Origin: Heracleum sosnowskyi
Taxonomy: Eukaryota; Streptophyta; Magnoliopsida; Apiales; Apiaceae
Reading direction: 5' to 3'
DNA: 64,000 nt
Assembly: GCA_030848705.1 (NCBI GenBank)
Contig: CM061238.1
Span: forward strand, 58,753,133 to 58,817,132
Positions 1-9,449 of this stretch are shown piece after piece (position 1 is the stretch's first letter; each line of letters starts with the position of its first letter). The translations under genes and the position numbers were made by a program. Under the pieces are notes generated by a model that was given only the letters and a program-made list of their open reading frames with translations, was not told the origin of the DNA and ran no database searches.

Positions 1-896
1 TTGAGTTAGACAGGAAATCATGCTTTATTACTACACACATGCTTATTTGACCGTGCAATGGCTGAGACCCCTAAAGGCTTATACAATAATACCCATGTAG
101 CGAGCGTTAGGTTAGTGGATCCCAGACCGGAAAAGTCTTAGGTCACTAGGCACAAAGTCCCCTAGAATTTAATTGCTCGAGTATTAAAGAGCTCAACCTG
201 ATCAATTCTGCATAAACAACTAACATAACTCTTTTTTTTTTCTCTTTTTTTTTTCTTTTTTTTTCTTTTTTTTCTTTTTTTTCGGAATGAGTGCACTTTG
301 CCTTTTTCTCATCCCACCCTAGACTACTCATCTTTTCAATGAGCGGCTACTAGCCATTTGACGCCTAGCCTTTATTAACAACTAGCATGAAATCCCTGTT
401 TTCCCCCAAACTTAGACTTAAGTGCTTCTTTCAATTTCAAGAGACTAGAAGACATTCTGAATATAAGCAAGTGATTAAATTCTAACATCCAAACAAACAT
501 GGTCTGATCAAATTCAAAAGCAACCAATGAGACTTATGAAATTATTTTATTTCTGGCATGCAAGTCAATTCATAGGAACTTAATCAACCCTCTATCTATC
601 ACTATCACACTCCCATCAACACCGACTCACCAACCAAGAAATAGCCAAGTTCTAAGGGATCATGAAATATGCTATGCAAATGCAACTAAATGGACTCACA
701 TGATAGATAAAAACACTAATGCAAACAGAATGCTCTATATGACATAAACATGCAAAGATATGAATGAATTAACTACATTATGCAATATGAATCCTATATG
801 AACACACACACACTAACATTCCTCAATTATCACCCCCAAACTTACAATATTCAATGTCCTCATTGAAGGTAATAACAAGGAAAGTGCAGAAAATAC
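1..896 (-). other. 3' untranslated zone of Athila-1
   Basis: No gene seen. It aligns with 57327-58215 of the sister element, including the conserved stretch around CATTGAATATTGTAAGTTTG and the low-complexity tract at 231-282 (a long pyrimidine run on the plus strand, A-rich with G on the sense strand). The equivalent A-rich tract in the sister lies at 57943-57972. Confidence 0.75.
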
Positions 897-962
897 CTAA
901 ACATTAGCAGTACCACCCTCCTCGGGTGGTGTATCCGGTGGTGGATAAATAGAATCTACTCC
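897..962 (-). pseudogene. Athila-1 env-like gene, C-terminal remnant
   Basis: Sense reads DSIYPPPDTPPEEGG and then TAG, matching the last residues of the env-like frame of the sister copy (DSFYPPPDTPPEEGG at 57267-57326). The upstream part, about 1.1 kb in the sister, is missing. Between here and integrase there is only the GC-box pair and an A/T-rich patch. Confidence 0.8.
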
Positions 963-1041
963 AGCGGCTTAACTAGGGGGAACAAAACACTTAACTCTTT
1001 TTTTTTTTGAAATTTTTTTTTGAATTGTTTTTTTCTCTTCG

Positions 1042-1092
1042 TGAACAGTAACTCAAGCGCGAGCGCGCTCCTGGGTGGCGCGGGCGCGCTCC
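1042..1092 (-). repeat. GC-box pair, site 1 of Athila-1 (after integrase)
   Basis: Two GC-rich boxes (sense GCGCGCCCGCGCC and GAGCGCGCTCGCGC) next to a TGAACAGT word. The same site in Athila-2 is 55907-55943. In non-coding sequence. Confidence 0.7.
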
Positions 1093-1224
1093 ACCTTCTG
1101 CCCAAAAATTTTTTTTGATTTTTTTTTTTTAAAACATCACACAGAATAATACTATAACAATTGCGTGGGTTGCCTCCCACGAAGCGCTTGTTTTACGTCA
1201 ATAGCTTGACATGAATCCATTTTC

Positions 1225-1896
1225 TTAATCAGTCGCAAGAACGGTGAACGTCGACTCACGGTTCACCGTATTACCAACGTCATAATTCAGCCACTGACCA
1301 TTAACCTTGAACGCTTCGTCCGGAAACTTATGGAAAATCTCTACTGCATCATGCGGAAATGGTGATTTAACTGTGATAGGCTCCGACCACCTCGACTTAC
1401 GCTTTCCTGGAAAAAATCTGAAGAGAGACTTGAAACGCAGAACTAACTGACCAGGCACAAATGAATGTTTCACCACCCCTATTTCATGCCAGTCCTTAAC
1501 CTTCTCCTTATATAGCCTGTTGCTCTCGTAGACTTTACCATACCTCAATTGATCCTACAGTGGTTGGAGTTCAAGTGGAGGAGCTTCTTCCATAGATGGT
1601 TTAAGTCGCTCCTGAGAATTGTTCAGCTCTGCTAATCCAAGAGATTCGAATGGCGCATCAATTTTTCTTTTCCACGGAGGTGCATTCAACAACTGAAGTT
1701 GCTCTGCTCTTTCTTCGTCTTCGATATCAGAATTCCCTATCAAGACTCTCTCCACGGTATCTGACTTCAGCGGTTGTTCAATCTCTGTATTGACGACAGA
1801 ATCGACCATCTCCAATTTAAAGCACTCTTCTTCCTCAGTTGGAAATTTCATTGCCTTGAACACGTTAAAAGTGACCTTCTGATTTTGAACCCTCAT
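1225..1896 (-). pseudogene. Athila-1 pol remnant: pre-RT linker joined to integrase C-terminus
   Basis: Sense 1896-1555 is the acidic linker that follows protease (starts MRVQNQKVTFNVF). Sense 1548-1225 is the extreme C-terminal part of integrase (LYKEKVKDWH, VPGQLVL). In the sister copy these two pieces lie about 2.6 kb apart with RT, RNase H and integrase between them, so a deletion near 1550 removed the catalytic parts. A TAG at about 1553 separates the halves. No catalytic function can remain. Confidence 0.85.
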
Positions 1897-1911
1897 TGTA
1901 AGCTCTCCTTT

Positions 1912-4089
1912 CTACACATCGATCAAAGTTCGGCCTGTAGCTAAGAACGGTCTTCCCAAGATAATAGGAATCTTCTTGTCTTCCTCAAAGTCCAGAATAA
2001 CAAAATCAGCAGGAAAAATGAGCTTATCCACTTTAACCAAAACATCCTCCACTATACCCCTTGGATATGTGATCGACCGATCAGCCAGCTGTAAGGACAT
2101 GTTTGTAGGTTTAGGCTCAGGTAGCCCAAGTTTAATGAAGACAGACCATGTCATCAGATTAATACTAGCTCCCAAGTCACACAGGCACTTGTTGAAAGAT
2201 AGATTGCCGATAGTGCACGGTATGGTGAAACTCCCTGGATCCTTGAGTTTTGGAGGTAACTTCTGCTGTAGGATAGCACTGCACTCTTCTGTCAAAGCAA
2301 CTATTTCCAACTCCTCGAGTTTCAACTTCCGAGATAGAATACCTTTCATGAACTTCGCGTAGCTCGGCATTTGTTCTAAAGCTTCCGCAAAAGGTATATT
2401 GATCTGCAACTTCTTGAAAACCTCCAGAAACTTAGCAAACTGCTTGTCCAACTTCTGCTTCTGAAGACGTTTAGGGAATGGCGGAGGAGGATAGACTTCC
2501 TTGCTCTCTGTAGCTTGCTTCGGAGTAGAATTCTCAGTAGAAAGTTTGCTCTTCTCCGGATTGTTCCCCAACTGATCAGCTTTTTCACCATTTTCTTCAC
2601 TTTCTGGCAGAATAGGGGGCGCGGGCGCGCTATGAACAGTGCGGGCGCGCCCTAGGTACTGTTCACTTTTCAAATTTTCTTCGTTTTGCGCTGTTTCTGA
2701 GTTCTGATCATTCGTAACCCTTCCAGATCGCAAGGTAACTGCTTTTACATGTTCCTTGACCTCTCTTTTTCCTGGATTAGCTTCCGTATCACTAGGGAGA
2801 GTTCCCTGTGGTCTATTCAGCAAGGCAATGGCAATCTGACCGATTTGATTCTCCAGAGTCTTGATGGAAACCACTTGGCTCTTGCACATTAGCCTCAATT
2901 CTTCCAATTCAGATTTTTCATTGGACGTCTGACCAACATTGCCATGAGATGGTTGTTGAAACCCTGGTGGTTGATATGGTTGCCTTGGAGCATACTGCTG
3001 CTGAAAACCAGAAGAATTGAATGGTCTAGCTCCATACTGCTGGCCCTGAAACTGCTGATTCGGCTGTTGTGGTTGTTGCTGGCCACCCTGATTGTTACTC
3101 CAGCTAAAGTTAGGATGGTTCATGTTATTAGGATGATAGGCATTACGCACTGGCTGCTGTGATCTCTGGAAATTGCTCACAAACTGCGCCGATTCACTAG
3201 ATATGGCACATTGAGTTGTGTCATGTGCACCTGCACATAGCTCACAAACACTAGCCACCTGCTGTACTCCATAGTTAGTCAAAGAATCTATCTTCATAGA
3301 CAAAGCCTTCAGCTGAGCTGCAATTGCCGTAGCTGCATCCACTTCCAGAACTCCTGCTACCTTACCTTGTGATAACCTCTGAGTTGGATTCTGATATTCA
3401 TTAGCGGCCATCATCTCAATAAGTTCATAAGCCTCATCGTAGCTCTTAGCCCAAAGAGCTCCACCTGATGCCGCATCAAGCATTGGTCGAGATTGACCTC
3501 CCAAACCATTATAGAAACAATTGATCACCATCCAATCAGGCATTCCATGATGAGGAAACTTCCTAAGCATCTCCTTGTAGCGCTCCCAAGCTTCACATAA
3601 AGTTTCTCCAGAATGCTGTGCAAACTGAGTAAGAGCATTCCTGATTGCTGCTGTTTTAGCCATAGGAAAGAATTTAGTGAGAAAATTCTGAGCAAGATCC
3701 TCCTATGTAGTAATAGAACCTGCTGGTAGAGAGTGCAACCAGCCTTTAGCCTTACCCCTCAGAGAAAATGGGAAAAGTCTCAGCTTCACAGCATCTTCCG
3801 ACACTCCGTTGAATTTGAAGGTGTCGCAAATCTCAATGAAATCCCTAATATGCATATTAGGATCTTCCGTCGGAGCACCGCCAAACTGAACTGAATTCTG
3901 CACCATCTGAATCGTGCCAGGCTTGATTTCAAAGGTATTAGCTGCTATAGCCGGCCTGACAATGCTAGATTGAATGTCATTGATCTTTGGCTGAGAATAG
4001 TCCTTCAAAGCCTTCGTTTCTGCTACTGGTTCTCCCATAACTAGACTCAATTCAAGTTCTTCTTTCCGAGATTGAGAACGTGTTCGCAT
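1912..4089 (-). pseudogene. gag: Athila-1 gag-protease, one nonsense codon
   Basis: The ATG at 4089 gives MRTRSQSRKE, identical in style to the sister copy. Domains in order: capsid-type region with FPFSLRGKAKGWLHSLPAGS (about residues 110-130), a CX2CX3HX4C zinc knuckle (CELC...H...C, about residue 280), a Gln-rich stretch, a linker coding the GC-rich boxes (GRAR, SAPAP), then an aspartic protease with DLGAS and ending ILGRPFLATG. One nonsense codon near 3701 replaces the Trp of SITTW (TGG to TAG). The frame ends at a TAG (1912-1914) directly after LIDV, at the same site as in the sister copy. Product would be the particle shell protein and its protease. The reading is otherwise clean, so this copy is fairly young or was under selection until recently. 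Confidence 0.9.
2615..2666 (-). repeat. GC-box pair, site 2 of Athila-1 (inside gag linker)
   Basis: Two GGGCGCGGGCGCGC-like boxes (plus strand) flanking TATGAACAGT. They lie in frame in gag and code GRAR and SAPAP. The equivalent in Athila-2 is 51827-51861. Confidence 0.75.
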
Positions 4090-4209
4090 ACACGCTTACT
4101 AAAGTAACTGAAACACACCAAACAAAGTAAAATTGATGAGTGTAATCTGAGTCAGTGAACTTTAACGACCACTGATGACAAGCACATAAACTATAAAAAT
4201 AACACTGAG

Positions 4210-4227
4210 TCCCCGGCAGCGGCGCCA
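4210..4227 (-). promoter_or_regulatory. Primer binding site of Athila-1 (tRNA-Asp type)
   Basis: Minus strand reads TGGCGCCGCTGCCGGGGA just inside the 5' LTR. This closely resembles the primer site known for Athila/Tat elements, complementary to the 3' end of tRNA-Asp. Confidence 0.85.
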
Positions 4228-4233
4228 AAAAAT

Positions 4234-5647
4234 TGTTCACACAATATCACGCAAGTATACGCGGTCAAAAGTAATATAAGAATAAGTAGAGTTCGTTCCC
4301 ACAGAGACTGCTTTGGTTACTATAGTTATGCACTTATACAACAATGTATGGCTATCGTTCAATGCTAAGACAAGTATCAAAGTTGTGTTTTGATTAACTA
4401 AATTATCTAAACAAATTACCAAGACTATATTAAACTAAGATTGCTGTTGAATTACTTATGAGAATAAAACATGGGATCCTAACTTCATTAAATACTTCAT
4501 CTAGAGCCTTTTGTCTTTAATCAATGCATGTGACGGTTGTGATAACTAATCAGATAACACGAAATCAGTACACGCTACCTTTCAGTATTCGTATACCAAA
4601 CCACTCAACATCCACAAAATAGATAGAAGTTAAGCAGACACCAATTATGCTTAGACCCTATATGTCTATAAGATTTGAAAACATAACGGTTTAACGAGCA
4701 AGTTATCCATTCAGATTACATAGGGCAGGTAAGATGGTTAAAATCACCTACGAATCATGCATGACAAACATACATAAACCTATGCTAGCATGACAAGTTC
4801 TAAATCTCTATATCCACTTTCGTAATCAATAGAGATTAACAAACAACTTAGATGTTAGCTACGCATCCAAGAAGAATAAGCACAACCAAACTAGGAAATC
4901 AATTAGCCATCACACACAAATCTTTAAAACAATTAACTTCTAAAATCCATAAATAAATCCGTTAGAATCCCACGACAACGATTAGTTCATAATCGAACCG
5001 TTCATCATCGTGGGTTCTGATGAAAACATGATAATAAATATGTCTGGAATACTGAATAAAGTACTAGAGATAAAGTTTAAGAAAAACAAAACCAACGAGA
5101 ATCCAAAGTATCGCCTAATTAGAAGAATACAAAGATAAGTTGAAAACTAGATCTTCGTAATCAGCCGTCTTCTTGTTCTCCTCACCGGTGGATGGATGTG
5201 TATATGATTGTATGTCAATGTATATCAATATATGTCTCTGAAATCGTCCACCAAGTGTTTAAATAGGCCTTTCTGTTGACTAGTCTTCGCTGGTTTCCAT
5301 ATCAGAATTGAATTCAGCAAATTTTCAGCATTTGGCGCGGGCGCGCTTGGTAGGGCGCGGGCGCGCTATGAACAGTGCCATGAACAGTGCCATGAACAGT
5401 GCTACTATTCATGGATTCTGCAAACTATTTTCTTTTCATTTCCTTGCACTTCCAACTCCCTTACCGCATGGACTTCTCTTCTTTAGCACATATCCACCAT
5501 ATATACATGAATCCTGGCATTTCTGCATCCATCTGTAGCTCTGCACATTCTAGCTAAAAACACATTAAACACACCAAATACTTGAGTGTGAGCGATCAAT
5601 TTAAGCCGATACGAAGCGTTCCAAGTAGATATAAAATCCACTTATCA
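4234..5647 (-). repeat. 5' LTR of Athila-1 (1,414 bp)
   Basis: On the minus strand it begins TGATAAGTGG and ends GTGTGAACA, matching the LTR starts at 48942 and 58560 (TGATAAGTGG) and their ends. The inner end is followed by a 5-base gap and the Asp-type primer site. Near 5334-5403 it carries the GC-rich box pair plus a 12-base unit (ATGAACAGTGCC) repeated about three times; the tandem units are absent from the other Athila LTRs. Confidence 0.9.
5334..5403 (-). repeat. GC-box pair plus 12-bp tandem repeat in Athila-1 LTR
   Basis: Two GGCGCGGGCGCGCT boxes followed by three head-to-tail ATGAACAGTGCC units. The TGAACAGT word and GC box also stand together at 49181 and 58799 in the other LTRs, but only once there. 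Confidence 0.8.
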
Positions 5648-6934
5648 CTAGCCCCCAAACAGCTATTTCCCAATACCAAAGAAGGGTAAGACAAAAATCC
5701 CAGGTCACACAGGGTGCACACACACTGGAAGCAACAATTCCAGTTTCTCAAATTCAGTTTGATGTAGCCCCAATTTTTACTCTGGGGTTACAGTCCCACT
5801 CCCTCAATATTAATATTGAGATACCTCCACAAAATTCTCCTACACAGTCATTAGATGTGGATATGATCCATTCATCTATTCCTGATTCTCCAACTCTATT
5901 CTTGGAGAAGCCCCACTCTGAAATTGGTGGTCATCACTTGTTAAGTGATTTGTTGGGCCAACAATCATCTTTTTCTGAAGCTACAAGAGGATCTGTGGAA
6001 CCATCTCTAAAGTCAATCACCACAGATTCTACTGTAATTTCACTTTCTCAAACTCCTTTCTTGACTTCATCAACGAAACAGTCTCTTTCGTTGACAAGTG
6101 TTTCTCCATCAACGGAACCCATTCTGTTGACAGTTCAAACTACCATTCCGTTGATAGCTCATTCTGCACCTTTTATTGAAAATCCAGTTGTTCACACAAC
6201 TAGTATAACGACTCAGAAAAAGACGCTTGTACAGTATTAATATTTAATAATAATTGAGTTCTATGATATGTGAATATTGTGTGAAGAGTATATATGTGAA
6301 AATGTGATAATTAGATGTTTACTTGGTGAATGGTGTGGATTAAAATACTTGTGTATGCTTTTAAATGCATTTTATATGAATTCCTTATTAAAAATTAGTT
6401 CTTTTTGACCTTCCGGGAATTTTATAAAATCAACGGAGACTCTTTTTATTGTGAAATCTTTTTCACAACCTTTATTTTATATTCTAGTATTTTCTAAAAT
6501 TAATGGAGGAATTTAGTTTTGGCTTTAAGGATTTAAAAACGATTTTATGAGTTAAATGTCATTTAAGTGATCAAAACTTTGAAAATTCATATTTAATTCA
6601 ATTTTGATCATAAAAATATTTTAAAAATATGTGTGAGCTTGTAAATTCGTATTCTTTGTTTTACAAATAAAATTGTGATTTTTAAACATTATCTTCATTT
6701 TATTTCGAATTATAGAAAGGCATTTACGTTTGTTTTAGTTATTAAAAATCAGATTTTGGAATTAGCAAGTTACTAAAATACCCCTGGGCTTATAAAACCC
6801 TGCACCCATTTTCCCCTTTCTCCACTTTGCCGTTCATCACTCTCTCTTCTCTCTTTTCTCTCTCGGCTATATCTCTCTCGATTGTCTCTGTAAAAATCTC
6901 TCTCATTCTCTCGATTTTATTGATGATTATGAAT

Positions 6935-7010
6935 ATACATACATATATATATGTAATCGTGTGTGTATGTATGTGTATGGCCGTGCGTGTGTGTGTGTTC
7001 GTGTGTGTAT
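6935..7010. repeat. TA/TG microsatellite
   Basis: Alternating purine-pyrimidine run: ACATACATATATATATG followed by TGTGTGTATGTATGTGTATG and further TG repeats, in the leader part of the LTR-type insert. Confidence 0.85.
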
Positions 7011-7284
7011 CAGTTGCATGCAAAAAGGGGTTTGGCGATTTTGATTTCATTCAACTCCGAAACCTTTGTTTTGTGATGTTTGGGTGTTAAAGAGATTGTT
7101 TAGATTATTATTGGTGAGGTTGTGAAGGAAACCCGATTTTTCCGGGCACCTCCGACCATGCCGCCGTCGGCAATGAGCTCCGGCGAGCCGACGGGGACGA
7201 TGATGATGCTTTTGAGTCCGATTATTGTATTAATAGCTATGTTTAGTTAGGATTTTGATTGCATGTTGAGAAATCGAATTTACC

Positions 7285-9449
7285 TGTGACGCCCTCCCGA
7301 TCTGGGGTCATGATCGGGGAGTCACTACAAACTCTATACATAAATAAACCCATAAACAATAATATAAACATGCAGACTCGACCCCAACCCTACCCTGGAT
7401 CTTTAACAGTTGATGGTGTGAAACAAGCATCCACTATCTAATTCATTAATACATAAACATAAGTCTCAAAAGTTATTACAACCATGTCTTAAACGTTCTA
7501 CGTTCTCTATTACAAAACACCTTCTAGATATGGCCATCACCTACCTGAGCTGGCATCCCAAAAACAACCCTATAAGAAGACTTCCTAGCTGTCTGAAATG
7601 TACGTACCATCTTCTCGTTTCACTGTGGGTTAGAATAGGGAAAAAGAATGAGCCAAATGCCCAACAAGTAATAATAATATGACCAAACAGTTATCCACTG
7701 GGAAACAGTTCCAATATCAATATGTATGACATGGGTATAGCAAAATCCGTATCAATGGGATTATCAAAACAATGAATTGAATATATAGCTTCAAAACAGT
7801 TTCCGACATCAATATATATAGCATGGTTTTAGCAGAATCCATATTAAGGAATTATCGGAACAATGGCATAAATATGCAATTTCAAAGGGTAAACCAATTT
7901 CATTTTCAAGATATCCGTTTCAAAAACAATAAGTAATTTTGGAGATTTTTCACAACGCACCGGACAATACGGGTGATCAGCCACATAAAGTCCCCATACC
8001 GGACACACAGTCCCTCTGGTCCTTGTATTGGGTCCCATTAGGCACACATTGGCCTTTAGAATAGTCCATCCCTAGTCCATTTATTATAATTAAAAAGTGT
8101 TGGACCGGCGTTACTCGGCCTCTTACGCCTCCAATCTTAGGAATCCGTGGAAACCATAAATCAGAATTTAAATGAGTTCAAACCTTATTCCTTTTTAAAA
8201 CATTTTCAGATATAAAGAAGTCCTTTGGAAATCAGATAAGTTCAATCAAAACACTTTGGATTTCTATTAGTGGAATATAAGAAATATTTATCATCGGGTA
8301 CGTTCTGGGAATGTACTAGAATAAGGGTTAGGTGTATTCACTTTCAGGTATAAAAAGGGAATGCATAAGTATATGATGAACGTCAGGTTATAGAATCATA
8401 GGTCATTAGGTTTCAATTCATGGATATGAACATGGTATAAAGGTTTAAGGATCAAAAACTAAACAAAGCATGGTATACAGTTCAACATGGTATATATGAA
8501 CAAAGGTAAGGGTTATCAATGAACAATAAGTGTTTTCAGAATTAAAGGTATATCAAGATAAGGTAACAATTCATATATGTCAAAATGAAACAATGGAATC
8601 GAAATACGAAAGCAAGTTTGGATTACTTGCCTTAAGTAGCTAAAAAGGGTAATGGACAATCACTGATTCTCCACCTTAGTCTTTCCTTTGTCTCTAAGTT
8701 CCACTTCCTTGAACTCTCTAAGTTCCACTTCCTTGGACTCTACAAAAGAGTATATTCTATCTTAGAATGCTTCTCTAAGATTCTAATCCTTTATTCTAAA
8801 CTACCCAACGCATCCTAAACGCGTAAACACATAATAGTTATACCTCAAAACAATTATAACCACGTAATAGGCAATCAACCAAATAACTCACATCGTCATC
8901 TAAATACACATAACATGCTCCTTATACATATATATATATGATAACATATCTTTCAAATCATACCACACTTGGTATCCCGTAAATCAATTTGGTCATGCCA
9001 ACCATATCCTTAACATATTTTTATAACAATGTTTCATCTCAAAAAGCAGAAAAATCAACTGCGCATACTTTACTAAATTTTTTTTCATAATTCCAATACT
9101 AATCAAACAATTACCAAATTTGACAGGCTACTTCCTGATTACTAACTCAACTTAGCATAAAAATTGTAACTTCAGAATAATTTATTTAGTTTAAAAACGA
9201 ACTGTATAAAGTAGGTACTAAAGCACAGAAAATCCCTGCTGCGCAACTTTTAGTAAAACAAGTATAACTTTTTATTCGCAATACCTATCGATACAAGGTT
9301 AGCGCGTGCACAAACTAGATTCAATTTAGAACAGTTAGCTCCTAGACTCTCTGTCTAAAACAGGCAGCAACATTATGCAATCAGTCAAAACAGAACAGGC
9401 AGACAGCTTTCTGGAAAATTTCAGCATGATGCATGTCAACATAACACCT
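7285..9449 (-). repeat. Chromovirus-type LTR sequence, minus sense, ends uncertain
   Basis: Starts TGTGACGCCCTCCCGATCTG, comparable to TGTAACACCCCCAGATCCGG (37328) and TGTAACGCCCCAAATCCGG (39178). Further inside it shares the GATCAG (7973) and GGACCGG..TTACTCGGCC (8103) blocks with the LTR at 37328. A TTACC precedes it (7280-7284) and another stands near 9105, so a nested solo LTR ending near 9104 is possible; otherwise it runs to 9449. Confidence 0.45.
8692..8741. repeat. 24-bp tandem duplication
   Basis: CTAAGTTCCACTTCCTTG followed by RACTCT occurs at 8694 and again at 8718, inside the LTR-type insert. Confidence 0.8.

Larger units (their letters stand above)
1..5647 (-). mobile_element. 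Athila-1: internally deleted Athila-type Ty3/gypsy element, left-truncated by window edge
   Basis: Seen: read on the minus strand, the order is 5' LTR (4234-5647), primer site, gag-protease, a short pol remnant, an env-like remnant and a 3' untranslated zone. It matches the fuller plus-strand Athila at 48942-59930 piece by piece. RT, RNase H, the integrase core and most of the env-like gene are missing. The left edge of the window corresponds to about 350 bases before the 3' LTR of the sister copy, so the 3' LTR should lie just outside. The outer end of the 5' LTR abuts coding sequence of a SIRE element at 5648, and the same SIRE sequence runs on unbroken at about 17600, which proves insertion. 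The expected target duplicate is CTAGC at 5648-5652; its partner is outside. It could move only with proteins supplied by a full copy. Confidence 0.9.
6203..9449. mobile_element. 3.2-kb LTR-type insertion in A' (chromovirus-like LTR material)
   Basis: The uninterrupted allele is seen in copy A (minus strand about 17033), where the flanks are contiguous. Around the insert CTAGT stands at both ends (just before 6204 and at 9450-9454), giving a 5-base target duplication; equally an imperfect ACTAG/CCTAG with an insert running TATAACGACTC...ATAACA. The left third looks like a plus-strand LTR (TATAAAA at 6791, pyrimidine-rich leader after it). From 7285 it changes to TGTGACGCCCTCCC, which resembles the reversed end of the chromovirus LTRs at 37328 and 39178. 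It holds no protein gene. Either two nested LTRs or a rearranged LTR; I cannot decide. Confidence 0.6.

Noticed and set aside
5308..5538. Open frame with MNSAMNSAMNSA repeats
   Set aside because: It is the translation of the 12-bp tandem repeat in the Athila-1 LTR; no gene features.
6827..7090. Frame with apparent membrane segments
   Set aside because: Produced by the TA/TG microsatellite and pyrimidine-rich leader in an LTR; the opposite strand is open for the same reason.
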